Shown in pieces: positions 8,861 through 18,700 of a stretch of DNA of 64,000 nt; within the stretch, counting starts at the first letter, position 1; each line of letters opens with the position of its first letter. Where the stretch lies: NCBI RefSeq assembly GCF_023223645.1, contig NZ_JALKBY010000001.1:124001-188000 (forward strand), in the 5' to 3' direction. This DNA comes from Natroniella sulfidigena (lineage in GTDB: Bacteria > Bacillota > Halanaerobiia > Halobacteroidales > Halobacteroidaceae). The notes beneath the pieces are model-generated. The model saw nothing but the letters and a program-made list of their open reading frames with translations. It was not told the DNA's origin and did not search any database. The position numbers and the translations under genes were made by a program.

Positions 8861-9832
8861 ATGGATTTAACTAGACGGCCACGCCGTTTAAGACGGACAG
8901 CAGCGATTAGAGATTTAGTCAGAGAAACAAAATTGAGCGCTGATGATCTGATTCAACCATTATTTGTGGTCAATGGTGAAAATGTCAAGGAAGAGATTCC
9001 TTCTTTGCCGGGTAATTATCATCTATCACTGGACATGCTAATGGATGAGGTTGAAGAGTTGGTTCAAGCTCAAGTTGCAGGAGTTATTTTATTTGGAATT
9101 CCAAAGAGCAAGGATGAAGAGGGTTCTAGTGCTTGGGCAGAAGAGGGGATTGTACAGCGGGCTTGTCGGGCAATTAAAGAAGAATATCCTGAACTATTAG
9201 TAATTACCGATGTCTGTTTATGCCAGTATACTAGCCATGGACATTGTGGTATTCTAGAGGATGGAACTGTAAATAATGATCCAACATTAGATAATTTGGC
9301 TAGGGTTGCTTTATCCCATGTTCAAGCAGGGGCTGATATGGTAGCTCCTTCTGATATGATGGATGGACGGGTACGAGCAATTAGAGAGAAGTTGGATCAA
9401 GAAGGCTATCAAGAAGTAGCAATTATGTCTTATGCTGCTAAGTATTCTTCAGCCTTTTATGGGCCATTTCGTGATGCAGCCCATTCTGCTCCTGGTGAGG
9501 GAGATAGAAGTTCTTATCAGATGGATCCAGCTAATAGTGATGAGGCACTGACAGAGATTGAACTTGATTTAGAAGAAGGGGCAGATATTATCATGGTCAA
9601 GCCTGCCTTATCTTATCTTGATATTATTAGACGGGCCAAGGATAATTTCAACGCTCCACTTGCTGCTTATAATGTCAGTGGGGAGTTTGCAATGATTAAA
9701 GCAGCAGCAGAAAAAGGTTGGATTGATGAAGAAGAAGTTGCTTTGGAGATGTTGACAAGTATCAAACGGGCAGGGGCTGAGATTATTATTACATATTACG
9801 CGAAAGACGTAGCTAAGATATTGAATAATTAA
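8861..9832 (+). CDS. hemB: Delta-aminolevulinic acid dehydratase (porphobilinogen synthase)
   Basis: HemB joins two 5-aminolevulinates into porphobilinogen. The protein is 323 residues. Cys119, Cys121 and Cys129 in [14 protein letters not shown] form the active-site zinc triad, so this is a Zn-type enzyme. The two Schiff-base lysines are about Lys194 ([18 protein letters not shown]) and Lys247 ([10 protein letters not shown]). An AAAGGAGGG site precedes the ATG. It lies in the tetrapyrrole cluster between heptamer elements. Confidence 0.98.
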   Translation: MDLTRRPRRLRRTAAIRDLVRETKLSADDLIQPLFVVNGENVKEEIPSLPGNYHLSLDMLMDEVEELVQAQVAGVILFGIPKSKDEEGSSAWAEEGIVQRACRAIKEEYPELLVITDVCLCQYTSHGHCGILEDGTVNNDPTLDNLARVALSHVQAGADMVAPSDMMDGRVRAIREKLDQEGYQEVAIMSYAAKYSSAFYGPFRDAAHSAPGEGDRSSYQMDPANSDEALTEIELDLEEGADIIMVKPALSYLDIIRRAKDNFNAPLAAYNVSGEFAMIKAAAEKGWIDEEEVALEMLTSIKRAGAEIIITYYAKDVAKILNN

Positions 9833-10092
9833 TAGAGAATAGTGAATAGTTGAAGATCAAGAGCTTAATTATAATTAAGTGTCAGTTATGTGTGGGAGTG
9901 TGAGTGAGGTTAAGATCATAAGGGCTAAGGTTTTGCTTTTACTCACACACACTACTCACACTGACACTAAATATCAATTAAATTGTTTTCAAAGGTTTTA
10001 ACTGTCAACCGTCAACTGTTCACTGTCAACTTGTGTTAATTAGTGATTTTTAAGGTTATTAACTATTAGTTATTAACTATTAACTGTTCTTA
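9832..10092 (+). repeat. Composite heptamer element (TAACTAT outer arms) with other elements inside
   Basis: An outer left arm of AATAGTG-like repeats and AAGATCAAGAGCTTAA core (9832-9868) is separated from its matching TAACTAT right arm (about 10048-10086) by two other pieces: a complete TGTGAGT-type element (9879-9967) and an AACTGTC-type right half (about 9988-10032). This reads as nested insertions. Confidence 0.65.
9879..9967 (+). repeat. 89-bp heptamer hairpin (GTGTGAG/CTCACAC variant), copy 1
   Basis: The terminal inverted repeat is GTGTCAG / CTGACAC. The arms of GTGTGAG-like and CTCACAC-like repeats pair around the core AAGATCATAAGGGCT followed by AAGGTTTTG. It has the same length as the copy at 11416 and differs at 5 of 89 positions. 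Confidence 0.9.
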
Positions 10093-10107
10093 ACCGGAGG
10101 TGTTAGT

Positions 10108-11400
10108 ATGAAAAAATCAGAAAAGTATTTTAAAGAAGCTCAGGAGGTTATTCCTGGGGGGGTAAATAGTCCAGCACGAGCTTTTAGTGCTGTTGATAGT
10201 GATCCATTATTTATTGAGAAAGGTGAAGGTTCAAAGATCTATGATGCCGATGGGAATGAATATATCGATTATGTTGGTTCTTGGGGGCCAATGATCTTAG
10301 GATATAACCATCCTCAAGTTGTTGAAGCTTTACAATCACAGATCCAAAAGGGGACTAGCTTTGGAGCACCGACTGAGGTTGAAACTGAATTGGCCAGCTT
10401 AATTGTTGATAATATCGCTTCAATTGATAAAGTACGAATGGTTAATTCAGGTACAGAAGCAACGATGAGTGCTATTAGATTGGCTCGAGGTTATACTGGT
10501 CGAGATAAGATTCTTAAGCTAGAAGGTTGTTATCATGGACATGGCGATAGCTTATTGATTGATGCTGGTTCGGGATTGACTACCTTAGGGATTCCTAGTA
10601 CCCCAGGAGTGCCAGCTAATGTTGCTCAAGAGACGATTATTGCTCCGTATAATGATTTGGAGGCAGTTGAAACTATCTTTGCGGAGTATGGTTCTGAAAT
10701 TGCAGGGATTATTTTAGAGCCTGTAACTGGAAATATGGGAGTTATTGCTCCACAAGATGGTTACTTAGAAGGTTTAAGAGAGCTGACTGATGATTATGAA
10801 GCGGTCTTAATCTTTGATGAGGTAATGACCGGGTTTAGGTTAGCTTATGGTGGAGCTCAAGAGTTATATGATGTTGAACCTGATTTGACGACTTTTGGTA
10901 AGGTGATTGGAGGAGGTCTGCCTGTTGGTGCTTATGGTGGTAAAGCAGAGATTATGAGCCATGTAGCTCCTGAAGGGCCAGTCTATCAAGCAGGAACCTT
11001 ATCAGGTAATCCTTTAGCAATGACTGCTGGGGCTGAGACGTTGAGATTATTATTGCAAGGTGAGGTTTATGAACAATTAGAAGAGAAAGCAAGTAAGTTA
11101 GCAGCTGGTTTTAAAGCTAACATTGATAAATTGGATATTCCTGCTACTGTATCACGGGTCGGTTCAATGGTCTGTCTCTTCTTTAGTCCAACTGAAGTGA
11201 CCAACTATCAGGATGTTCAGCAGTGTGATACCGATGCTTTCGCTCTTTATTTCCAAAAGATGTTGGAGCAAGGTATTTATTTACCTCCTTCTCAGTTTGA
11301 AGCTAACTTTATTTCGTTGGCCCATAGTGATGAAGAACTGGAGTTTACAATTGAAGCTAATTATAAGGCGTTGCAAGAAGTAAAGGAAGACTACTTTTAA
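10108..11400 (+). CDS. hemL: Glutamate-1-semialdehyde 2,1-aminomutase
   Basis: HemL turns glutamate-1-semialdehyde into 5-aminolevulinate with a PLP/PMP cofactor. The protein is 430 residues, normal length. The cofactor lysine is about Lys265 in [18 protein letters not shown]. Other family marks are [12 protein letters not shown] at the N terminus, [25 protein letters not shown] and FDEVMTGFR. The SD is CCGGAGG. Two nearly identical 89-bp hairpin elements flank it (9879 and 11416). It completes the 5-aminolevulinate branch begun by hemA. Confidence 0.98.
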   Translation: MKKSEKYFKEAQEVIPGGVNSPARAFSAVDSDPLFIEKGEGSKIYDADGNEYIDYVGSWGPMILGYNHPQVVEALQSQIQKGTSFGAPTEVETELASLIVDNIASIDKVRMVNSGTEATMSAIRLARGYTGRDKILKLEGCYHGHGDSLLIDAGSGLTTLGIPSTPGVPANVAQETIIAPYNDLEAVETIFAEYGSEIAGIILEPVTGNMGVIAPQDGYLEGLRELTDDYEAVLIFDEVMTGFRLAYGGAQELYDVEPDLTTFGKVIGGGLPVGAYGGKAEIMSHVAPEGPVYQAGTLSGNPLAMTAGAETLRLLLQGEVYEQLEEKASKLAAGFKANIDKLDIPATVSRVGSMVCLFFSPTEVTNYQDVQQCDTDAFALYFQKMLEQGIYLPPSQFEANFISLAHSDEELEFTIEANYKALQEVKEDYF

Positions 11401-11415
11401 CTTTAGTACAATAAT

Positions 11416-11504
11416 GTGTCAGTTATGTGTGGGAGTGTGAGTGAGGTCAAGACCACAAGAGCTAAGGTTTTGCTTTCACTCACACACACTACTCACACTG
11501 ACAC
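11416..11504 (+). repeat. 89-bp heptamer hairpin (GTGTGAG/CTCACAC variant), copy 2
   Basis: This is 84/89 identical to the copy at 9879-9967, with the same GTGTCAG / CTGACAC ends. Four of the five differences lie in the central core and none disturbs the arms strongly. Confidence 0.9.
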
Positions 11505-11807
11505 TGTTGTGTTATGTTAATAATAACAATTTAATTAGAAGGATATCTATCAAGTTGATGTAAATGACTTTTAAACAAAAGGTAAGTTCCTTGAGAGCTT
11601 GCCTTTTATTTCTTTGAAATGAAAAATTAAAAGGGTTGTCTTTGTTCTTTAAAAATGATAAACTAAGTAATGTAGGTTTTGCTCTTAAGTACTACTAGGT
11701 GGCTATTATCAATTATTGGAGTAATTGACCTAAAAATATAAATTAAAGTTAAATTTAGTGTTTATAAAATAAGTAAGTTTGTTATAATAATGAAAGAGAG
11801 GTTGGGT
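11505..11807 (+). other. Intergenic region after the hemL element
   Basis: It contains the hairpin terminator at 11577 and an A+T-rich leader with a TATAAT at 11783-11788 close to the next gene. No -35 box is convincing and I see no gene. Confidence 0.5.
11577..11611 (+). terminator. Terminator-like hairpin downstream of hemL
   Basis: AAAAGGTAAG (11577-11586) pairs with CTTGCCTTTT (11598-11607), with one G-U pair, and is followed by ATTTCTTT. It probably ends the tetrapyrrole transcript before the next operon. Confidence 0.65.
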
Positions 11808-12338
11808 ATGAAATTAAAAAAGCGGTTAACTTTGTCATTATTAGTAGCAGGAGCGATTGTTTTACATATTGTAGAGGCGATGTTGCCTACTTTTTTGGTT
11901 ATTCCTGGAGCTAAGCTTGGTTTAGCAAATATAATTACATTATTTGTTTTACTCTATTTTGGATTTAAAAGTGCATTTCTAGTTATAACTTTAAGAATAT
12001 TTCTATCATCATTATTAATTGGTACTTTTTTCAGTATCAGTTTTTTTTTAAGTCTGACTGGAGGGCTGCTTAGTCTTTTAGTTATGGGTTTTGCTTATTA
12101 TTTTTACTCACATAAATTCAGTATAATAGGAATTAGTGTCTTAGGAGCAGCATTTCATAATTTTGGTCAAGTATCAATGGCCAGTGTTATAATTGATAAT
12201 TGGCGTTTGATACTTTATTTGCCTTATCTACTATTGTTATCTTTACCAACAGGAGTTTTTGTAGGACTAGTTGTAATTAAATTAAGTAATTATCTAGAAT
12301 TTGACTTGGTTAAAAAGCAGAAGCTTGAAGGTAACTAA
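11808..12338 (+). CDS. Gx transporter / heptaprenyl diphosphate synthase component I family membrane protein
   Basis: This is a 176-residue hydrophobic protein with about five membrane segments. The early motif PGAKLGLANI and the later AAFHNFGQ are hallmarks of the family named after heptaprenyl diphosphate synthase component I (Gx transporter family). Its real role is uncertain; the name comes from old annotation, and membrane topology suggests a transporter-like S component. The start ATG 11808 has an AGAGAGG site; the in-frame ATG at 11790 lies upstream of that site. It heads the maf-radC-mre gene block, as in many clostridia. Confidence 0.82.
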   Translation: MKLKKRLTLSLLVAGAIVLHIVEAMLPTFLVIPGAKLGLANIITLFVLLYFGFKSAFLVITLRIFLSSLLIGTFFSISFFLSLTGGLLSLLVMGFAYYFYSHKFSIIGISVLGAAFHNFGQVSMASVIIDNWRLILYLPYLLLLSLPTGVFVGLVVIKLSNYLEFDLVKKQKLEGN

Positions 12339-12384
12339 TAGCGGTAGTAGTTTTTATTATAAACTGGATTGGAGGAATCATTCT

Positions 12385-12960
12385 ATGGAGAAAATTATTT
12401 TGGCTTCCTCTTCTCCGCGGCGACGAGAGTTATTAGCTAGACTAGGGGTTAAATTTGAGGTTAGACCTAGTAAGATAGATGAAAATAAGGTTAAAGAAGA
12501 TAGACCAGATAGATTAGTACAAAAGTTATCTTTTTTAAAAGCAGAAGATGTAATTAATACTCAGGATGAAATAGTTATTGCTGCTGATACAGTAGTTAGT
12601 CTAGATAATAAGATTTTGGGTAAACCTAAAGACTCTGAAGAAGCTTTTCGGATGTTGACTAAACTCAGTGGGCAAAAACATCAAGTTTTGACTGGAACTA
12701 CAGTGCTGACTGCTCAAAGAAGGTTGACAGATTATCAAGCAACAAGTGTAAGTTTTAAAGAGTTAACTGCTCAAGAAATAGAAGAATATATAGCTACAGG
12801 GGAGCCTTTGGATAAAGCAGGAAGTTATGGGATTCAAGGAATGGGAGCAGTATTTGTCAAGGAGATTAATGGTTGTTTTTATAATGTAGTAGGGTTATCA
12901 TTGTATAATTTAAGAAAGATGCTAACAGAGTTAGGAGTGAAGTTCAGTTTAAATGGATAA
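12385..12960 (+). CDS. maf: Maf family nucleotide pyrophosphatase
   Basis: The protein is 191 residues. The N-terminal signature ILASSSPRRRELLARLG is diagnostic for Maf/YhdE. AADTVVSLDNKILGKP and GSYGIQG also match. These enzymes hydrolyse dTTP/UTP or modified nucleotides to monophosphates and are linked to septum control in Bacillus. The ATG at 12385 has a TGGAGG site; an upstream in-frame ATG at 12301 lies inside the preceding gene. The stop overlaps radC by 8 bp. Confidence 0.95.
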   Translation: MEKIILASSSPRRRELLARLGVKFEVRPSKIDENKVKEDRPDRLVQKLSFLKAEDVINTQDEIVIAADTVVSLDNKILGKPKDSEEAFRMLTKLSGQKHQVLTGTTVLTAQRRLTDYQATSVSFKELTAQEIEEYIATGEPLDKAGSYGIQGMGAVFVKEINGCFYNVVGLSLYNLRKMLTELGVKFSLNG

Positions 12961-13636
12961 TTATGTAACGATTAAAGATATGCCTAGTGAAGAGCGGCCA
13001 CGAGAAAAGATGGTTAAATATGGAGCAAGTACATTATCTACTGCTGAATTGTTGGCCCTGATCTTAAGAACAGGTTCTAAAAAGAGAACTGCATTAGATT
13101 TAGCTAATAAATTGCTGACTGCTTGTGGAGGGATTAAGTGCTTAATAGATTTAAGCATTGAAGAGTTACAGCAAATAAAAGGGGTTGGTTTGGCTAAATC
13201 TAGTCAGTTGAAGGCTGTAGCAGAATTGAGTAAAAGATTGCTCAGTGCTCATTCTGATTTGAATAAGATCAGTTCACCTGAAGATATTGCTCAGTTTATG
13301 ATACCTAAATTAAAAGATCTTCATCAAGAAAGCTTTCAGATTGTTTTATTAAATACTAAAAATGAGATTATTGGAGTTAGAGAAGTTTTTAGAGGGAGTT
13401 TGAATAATTCAATTGTACATCCAAGGGAAGTTTTTCGTCCAGCGATTAAAAAAAGTAGTGCAGCAATTATATTGGCTCATAACCATCCTAGTGGAGATGT
13501 AACACCTAGTCAAGAAGATATAGAAGTTACTAAAAGGTTATCTCAAGTAGGGGAACTGGTTGGAATTGAAGTACTAGATCATTTAGTTATTGGAGTTAAT
13601 GATTATTTTAGTTTAAAAGCTAAAAATTTATTTTAA
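12953..13636 (+). CDS. radC: RadC family JAB/MPN domain protein
   Basis: The protein is 227 residues. An N-terminal helix-hairpin-helix region (LSIEELQQIKGVGLAKSSQL) is followed by a JAB/MPN metalloprotease-like domain with LAHNHPSGDVTPSQED (metal-binding His/His/Asp). The biochemical role of RadC is unresolved; the DNA-repair name is historical. It overlaps maf by 8 bp and precedes mreB by 29 bp, the common Firmicutes order. Confidence 0.95.
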   Translation: MDNYVTIKDMPSEERPREKMVKYGASTLSTAELLALILRTGSKKRTALDLANKLLTACGGIKCLIDLSIEELQQIKGVGLAKSSQLKAVAELSKRLLSAHSDLNKISSPEDIAQFMIPKLKDLHQESFQIVLLNTKNEIIGVREVFRGSLNNSIVHPREVFRPAIKKSSAAIILAHNHPSGDVTPSQEDIEVTKRLSQVGELVGIEVLDHLVIGVNDYFSLKAKNLF

Positions 13637-13665
13637 AATTGTTATTGAAAGGGGTATAGATTATT

Positions 13666-14730
13666 ATGGTATTGAATTTTTTGACTGCACCATTTTCCAG
13701 AGATATGGGAATAGATTTGGGAACTGCTAATACATTGGTTTATATTAGAGGAAAAGGGGTTTTAATTCGTGAACCATCAGTGGTCGCGATTCAAAATAAT
13801 GCTGATTCTAAAGAAGGTGTTTTGGCTGTAGGAAATGATGCTAAGAATATGATAGGAAGAACTCCAGGTAATATTATGGCTGTTCGACCAATGAAAGATG
13901 GGGTTATTGCTGATTTTGAAGTGACAGAGAAGATGTTAAAGTATTTTATAACTAAAGCACATAAGAGAAAAAGGTTGGTTAGACCTAGAATTGTAGTTTG
14001 TGTTCCTTCTGGAGTTACAGAAGTAGAGAAAAGAGCAGTTATTGATGCGGCTTTACATGCTGGAGCTAGAGAGGCTTATTTGATTGAGGAGCCAATGGCT
14101 GCTGCAATAGGGGCCAACTTACCTGTCCATGAGCCAACAGGAAATATGGTTGTTGATATTGGTGGTGGAACAACAGAGGTAGCAGTAATTTCCTTAGGTG
14201 GAATTGTGACTAAAGATTCGATTAGAGTTGGTGGAGATGACATGGATGGAGCAATAGTTCATTATATCAAAAATAATTATAACTTAATGGTAGGAGAAAG
14301 AACTGCAGAAGAGATCAAGACAGAGATAGGTTCGGCTTATTTTGCTAGTGAGGTTGATCAAAAAGCAAAAGAATCAATTGATATTAGGGGGCGTGATTTA
14401 GTTAATGGGTTACCTAAGACAGTTGAAGTTAGTGCTGGAGAAATTCAAAGTGCATTGAAGGAGCCGGTTAGTGATATTGTACGTTCAGTAAAGAGTACAT
14501 TAGAGAATACTCCTCCTGAATTATCTGCTGATATTATGGATAGAGGAATTGTAATGGCTGGTGGAGGTTCTTTATTAAGCGGGTTAGATCAATTGATTTC
14601 TGAAGAGACAGGCATGCCTGTTTATTTGGCTGATGATCCATTAGATTGTGTGGTTTATGGAACAGGAAAGGTATTAGAAGAGTTGAATAATTTAAAAGAT
14701 GTTTTAATTACTCCCAAACGTTTATCATAA
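13666..14730 (+). CDS. mreB: Rod shape-determining protein MreB
   Basis: This is an actin-like ATPase that organises elongasome enzymes beneath the membrane. The protein is 354 residues. Actin-fold phosphate loops are visible: [13 protein letters not shown] near residue 15 and [18 protein letters not shown] near 160. [10 protein letters not shown] and [13 protein letters not shown] also fit. An AAAGGGG site precedes the ATG. It is followed by mreC and mreD. Confidence 0.98.
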   Translation: MVLNFLTAPFSRDMGIDLGTANTLVYIRGKGVLIREPSVVAIQNNADSKEGVLAVGNDAKNMIGRTPGNIMAVRPMKDGVIADFEVTEKMLKYFITKAHKRKRLVRPRIVVCVPSGVTEVEKRAVIDAALHAGAREAYLIEEPMAAAIGANLPVHEPTGNMVVDIGGGTTEVAVISLGGIVTKDSIRVGGDDMDGAIVHYIKNNYNLMVGERTAEEIKTEIGSAYFASEVDQKAKESIDIRGRDLVNGLPKTVEVSAGEIQSALKEPVSDIVRSVKSTLENTPPELSADIMDRGIVMAGGGSLLSGLDQLISEETGMPVYLADDPLDCVVYGTGKVLEELNNLKDVLITPKRLS

Positions 14731-14771
14731 AATAGGTGTAAGGGAAGTAACTTATAAATTGGGTGGTAGCA

Positions 14772-15668
14772 TTGTTAAATTTTTCAAAGAAACATCAGAA
14801 GATATTTGTAACACTTATTCTTTTATTAATTTTGATTAGAGTTATTAATTTAGCTAGCTTAGATAAAGATTATAATTTAGTTGAAGGAGCAATAGTTGAT
14901 TTAATAAATCCTGGTTTTGGGCTAATTAACTCTGTTCAGAATTGGCTTAAAGAGTCAACAAGAGTAGTGCTCAATTATCAACAAGTAAAAGAAGAGAATA
15001 AGCAGTTGAAAGAAAAAATTAATGAGTTAAATTATTATCAAAATAAATTAAATAAGGTAATGGTTCAAAATCAAAATTTCAGAGAACTTTTGAATTTTAA
15101 AGAATATGTACCTTATGATTTATCAGGAGCAAGTGTTATTAGTTATGGAAGTGATAACTGGTCAAAGACATTGATGATTGATCAAGGACAAAAAGATGGT
15201 ATTGAACGTAATATGCCAGTAGTAGCTGAGAATGGCTACTTAGTAGGACGGATTAATAGAGTTACTAATCGTACTGCTCAGGTTTTGTTGTTAAATGATC
15301 CTACCTTTGTAATTGGTGGTTTAGTGCAAAGAGAGGAGTCAAGAGATTTAGGGGTTGTTAAAGGTCAACTTGAAGATGAAGAATTGATAATGGAAGAATT
15401 AGCTTGGGATGCAGATATTAAAAAAGGTGATATAATCGTTACCTCAGGTTTATCTGAACATTATCCACGAGGAGTCCCAATTGGAGAAGTTATGTCAGTT
15501 AGTCCTGATAATTATGGCTTAACTCAAAAAGCAGAAATCGACTCTTTTGCTATGTTATCTAAATTAGAAAAAGTACTAGTGATTACCGATTTTAGCACTA
15601 AAACAGACTTATCAATATCCTCCTTTGATGAAAAACATCCTGAACTTAATGAGGAGGTAGATAGATGA
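14772..15668 (+). CDS. mreC: Rod shape-determining protein MreC
   Basis: The protein is about 298 residues: a short cytoplasmic N terminus, one membrane helix, a coiled coil (about 65-105, VKEENKQLKEKINELN) and the beta-rich MreC domain with ASVISYGSDNWSKTLMIDQG and GYLVGRI. It bridges MreB, PBP2 and RodA. The start is uncertain: TTG 14772 has GGGTGG at good spacing, while GTG 14763 overlaps that site. Its stop overlaps mreD (ATGA). Confidence 0.94.
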   Translation: MLNFSKKHQKIFVTLILLLILIRVINLASLDKDYNLVEGAIVDLINPGFGLINSVQNWLKESTRVVLNYQQVKEENKQLKEKINELNYYQNKLNKVMVQNQNFRELLNFKEYVPYDLSGASVISYGSDNWSKTLMIDQGQKDGIERNMPVVAENGYLVGRINRVTNRTAQVLLLNDPTFVIGGLVQREESRDLGVVKGQLEDEELIMEELAWDADIKKGDIIVTSGLSEHYPRGVPIGEVMSVSPDNYGLTQKAEIDSFAMLSKLEKVLVITDFSTKTDLSISSFDEKHPELNEEVDR

Positions 15669-16162
15669 TCTATCTCTTTTATGTGGTCCTTGGAATTGTT
15701 TTCTTTATTTGTCAGTCTTTGATCTTTTCAGGAGGGGTATTAGATCAAATCATTCCTGATTTTTTATTGATTTTAGTGATGATTATATCTATTAATCACG
15801 GGAAAACTGCTGGAGGAGTAGCTGGATTTATAGGTGGATTTTTTCAAGACTTATTTGCAGGAGGATTATTTGGAATCAATATTATTACTAAAGCTATAGT
15901 TGGATTTTTAGTTGGTTTTTTTAAGAAAAAAGTTTATCAAGATAGTTTATTATTACCTCCTTTAGTATTATTTTGCGCTACTATTCTTAATCAGTTACTT
16001 GTTATTTTATTTACTGATTATTTATTAAGGTTTCTTACTTTAGAACAAGCAGTTGAAGGAGTAATTCTTCCTTTAGCTACCTTAAATGCCGGAATAACCT
16101 TAATTGTTTATCCATTTATTTATAAAATTGATTCTTATTTAACTGAAATTAATCATAATTAG
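15665..16162 (+). CDS. mreD: Rod shape-determining protein MreD
   Basis: This is a 165-residue membrane protein with five to six hydrophobic segments. The conserved GGFFQDLFAGGLFGINIITK region marks MreD. It starts in the ATGA overlap with mreC. The protein is part of the elongasome membrane complex; its fold is related to S-component transporters. Confidence 0.92.
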   Translation: MIYLFYVVLGIVFFICQSLIFSGGVLDQIIPDFLLILVMIISINHGKTAGGVAGFIGGFFQDLFAGGLFGINIITKAIVGFLVGFFKKKVYQDSLLLPPLVLFCATILNQLLVILFTDYLLRFLTLEQAVEGVILPLATLNAGITLIVYPFIYKIDSYLTEINHN

Positions 16163-16222
16163 AAAGTTATCTTTAAAATATAGGATTATATTCTAGGATT
16201 AGTATAACAGGAGGAAAATTAA

Positions 16223-18058
16223 GTGAAAAATGATAGTGAAAGAAGGTTATTTCACTTTACAATAATAGTAGTTTTGATTTTTGGGGTTTTATTTGCTCAA
16301 CTATATTACCTTCAAATTTATAATGGAGAGCTATATAAAAGGTTATCAGAAGGAAATAGAACCTCTATTCTTCCTATCAGTGCTCCTCGAGGGAAGATTT
16401 ATGATCGCTCTGGAGAAGTTTTAGTTTCAAATAAAATGACTTATACTGCTTCTTTAATCCCTGATGAGATTGATGATTTGGATTATGTTTTAGAGGTTTT
16501 AGAACAGATTTTAGAAATAGATCAATTGGAGTTAGAAGATAAAATTATTGCTAATAAAAAAGATAAATTAGTAAGACTGAAAAGGAATATAAGTCAAGAA
16601 GAGTTAATTATGCTAGAAGAGAATAAAGAGCAGATTCCAGGATTAATTATAGAAAATATTCCAATAAGAAGCTATGTAAAAGATAATTTAGCTAGCCATA
16701 TTTTAGGATATGTTGGTGAGATATCTGCTAATGAATTGAGTGATTTAAATGAGCAAGGATATAGAGCAGGAGATATACTTGGCAAAACAGGTTTAGAGTT
16801 AATTTATGAAGATTATTTAAGAGGTGAAAGAGGAAGGCAACAAGTAGAAGTTAATAATCTAGGTCAACAATTGAGGGTTTTAGGAGTCGAAGATCCAGAA
16901 CCAGGACATAATTTAGTTTTAAATATTGATCATCAATTACAGCAGACAACGGAAGAGTTATTAGCTGATAAAGTGAAAGTAATTAAAAAAGAACTTGAAG
17001 ATGAAGAGCATCCGCCAATTGGTGGAGCAGCTATTGTGTCTAACCCTAAAAATGGCGATGTTTTAGCAATGGCTAGCTTTCCTGATTATAATCCTAATCT
17101 GTTTTCAACAGGAATTTCAAGAACAGATTGGGAGGAGCTTAACAGCGACCTTACTAGGCCACTCTTAAATAGAGCAGTTAATACCAGTGCTCCTTCAGGT
17201 TCTGTCTTTAAAGTAGTAACTTCAGCAGCTGCATTAGAAGAGTTAGAAATTAGTGGGGATGATGAATTTTATGATCCTGGTTTTTATGAATTAGCAGGGA
17301 CTAGATTTGGCAATTGGTATTCAGGAGGACAAGGAGAAATAGATTTCATAGATAGTTTGGCTTGGTCGAATAATACAGTATTTTATAAACTAGGACATAA
17401 ACTTTATAAAGAAGATCAGACTATTTTGCAGCATTATGCTCGCCAATTTGGCTTGGGAGATAAGACAGGGATTGATTTAAAGAATGAAGCAGAAGGATTA
17501 GTTCCAGATCCAGATTGGCGTAGAAATTACTTTCAAGGTATAGAGGATAGAATTTGGTATCCAGGTTATACGATTAATATGTCGATTGGACAAGGTAATC
17601 TAAGGGTATCTCCAATTCAGTTAACTAATACAATGAATGCTATAGCAAATGAGGGTAAAATTTATCAACCGTTATTAGCGGATAAGGTTGTTGATCAAGA
17701 CGGAAATGTAGTTCAAGAAATAGAATCTGAGTTAATAAATAATCTATCTTTATCTGAAGAAACAATGACTGTAATTCAAGAAGGCCTAGAGGGGGTTGTA
17801 ACCTATGGGACTGCGAGGGATAATTTTTCTGAAGTCGAAATTTCTTTAGCAGGTAAAACAGGAACAGCTCAAACTGGTAGAAATAACCCTAACCATGGTT
17901 GGTTTGGTGGTTATGCACCAGCTGATGATCCAGAGATTTCAATAGTTGTCTTTCTTGAGTATGGAATTTCTAGTGGAAATACTCTTCCTATAGTTGAAGG
18001 GATAATGCAGGAGTATTTTGATTTAGAAGATCTAGATGATGATCAGAAAGAAGGTTAA
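16223..18058 (+). CDS. mrdA: Penicillin-binding protein 2 (elongation transpeptidase)
   Basis: The protein is 611 residues and starts at GTG 16223 with AGGAGG. One N-terminal membrane helix (about 10-30) is followed by the pedestal domain beginning at APRGKIYDRSGEVL. The transpeptidase domain holds the three catalytic motifs: SVFK (Ser327, Lys330), SNN (382-384) and KTG (544-546). It cross-links peptidoglycan during side-wall growth together with RodA, which is encoded about 1.8 kb downstream. Confidence 0.97.
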   Translation: MKNDSERRLFHFTIIVVLIFGVLFAQLYYLQIYNGELYKRLSEGNRTSILPISAPRGKIYDRSGEVLVSNKMTYTASLIPDEIDDLDYVLEVLEQILEIDQLELEDKIIANKKDKLVRLKRNISQEELIMLEENKEQIPGLIIENIPIRSYVKDNLASHILGYVGEISANELSDLNEQGYRAGDILGKTGLELIYEDYLRGERGRQQVEVNNLGQQLRVLGVEDPEPGHNLVLNIDHQLQQTTEELLADKVKVIKKELEDEEHPPIGGAAIVSNPKNGDVLAMASFPDYNPNLFSTGISRTDWEELNSDLTRPLLNRAVNTSAPSGSVFKVVTSAAALEELEISGDDEFYDPGFYELAGTRFGNWYSGGQGEIDFIDSLAWSNNTVFYKLGHKLYKEDQTILQHYARQFGLGDKTGIDLKNEAEGLVPDPDWRRNYFQGIEDRIWYPGYTINMSIGQGNLRVSPIQLTNTMNAIANEGKIYQPLLADKVVDQDGNVVQEIESELINNLSLSEETMTVIQEGLEGVVTYGTARDNFSEVEISLAGKTGTAQTGRNNPNHGWFGGYAPADDPEISIVVFLEYGISSGNTLPIVEGIMQEYFDLEDLDDDQKEG

Positions 18059-18077
18059 TCTTGTAGGAGGAAAGAAG

Positions 18078-18686
18078 ATGGGAAGTAATGGAGTTGTCTT
18101 CAAAGGTGATTTAGAAGGGTTGATCATTATTTTAGATGATCAACTTGATTTTTCGGAGTTAATAACTGAATTGGAACAAAAATTTGAACAAGCTGGCAAA
18201 TTTTTTAATGATGATCTGATTGCTAGGATTAAATTAGGGGCTAGATCATTATCTATTACTGAAAAGAAAAGGTTAGTTGAGGTATTTAAAAAACAGCTTG
18301 ATCTATCTGTAATTGAATTTATCAATGATGAAACTGATTTTGAAGCTACTCAACAAGAAGATACATTATTAATTAAACGAACGATTAGATCTGGTCAATC
18401 GGTCTCTTTTGCAGGCAATATTGTGATTCAAGGAGATGTTAATCCAAGTGCTGAAGTTATAGCTGGAGGAGATATAGTTGTAATGGGGGTTATTCGTGGG
18501 ATAGCACATTGTGGGGCCAATGGAAAGCGAGATGCTACTATTTCTGCTTTTCGATTAGAACCAACTCAACTAAGAATTGCTAACCAAATTAGTAGAGCTC
18601 CAGATGGTTTTGTTAGTTCTCCGGATACTCCAGAAATTGCTTATATAAAAGATGGACAGATTGAGATTGATTATTTGAGGAAATAG
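18078..18686 (+). CDS. minC: Septum site-determining protein MinC
   Basis: The protein is 202 residues. The N-terminal FtsZ-inhibiting domain begins VVFKGDLEGLIIIL. The C-terminal beta-helix has VIAGGDIVVMGVIRGIAHCG and ATISAFRLEPTQLRIA, both typical. The ATG at 18078 has an AGGAGG site at 18065-18070. It blocks FtsZ rings near the poles together with MinD. Confidence 0.95.
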   Translation: MGSNGVVFKGDLEGLIIILDDQLDFSELITELEQKFEQAGKFFNDDLIARIKLGARSLSITEKKRLVEVFKKQLDLSVIEFINDETDFEATQQEDTLLIKRTIRSGQSVSFAGNIVIQGDVNPSAEVIAGGDIVVMGVIRGIAHCGANGKRDATISAFRLEPTQLRIANQISRAPDGFVSSPDTPEIAYIKDGQIEIDYLRK

Positions 18687-18700
18687 AGGGGGGAAGTTTA

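Noticed and set aside
8861-11400. Heme synthesis pathway
   Set aside because: hemA, L, B, C and D are present but no hemE, hemG/Y, hemH or siroheme-to-heme genes are visible; the cluster supports siroheme/B12 rather than heme, within this window.
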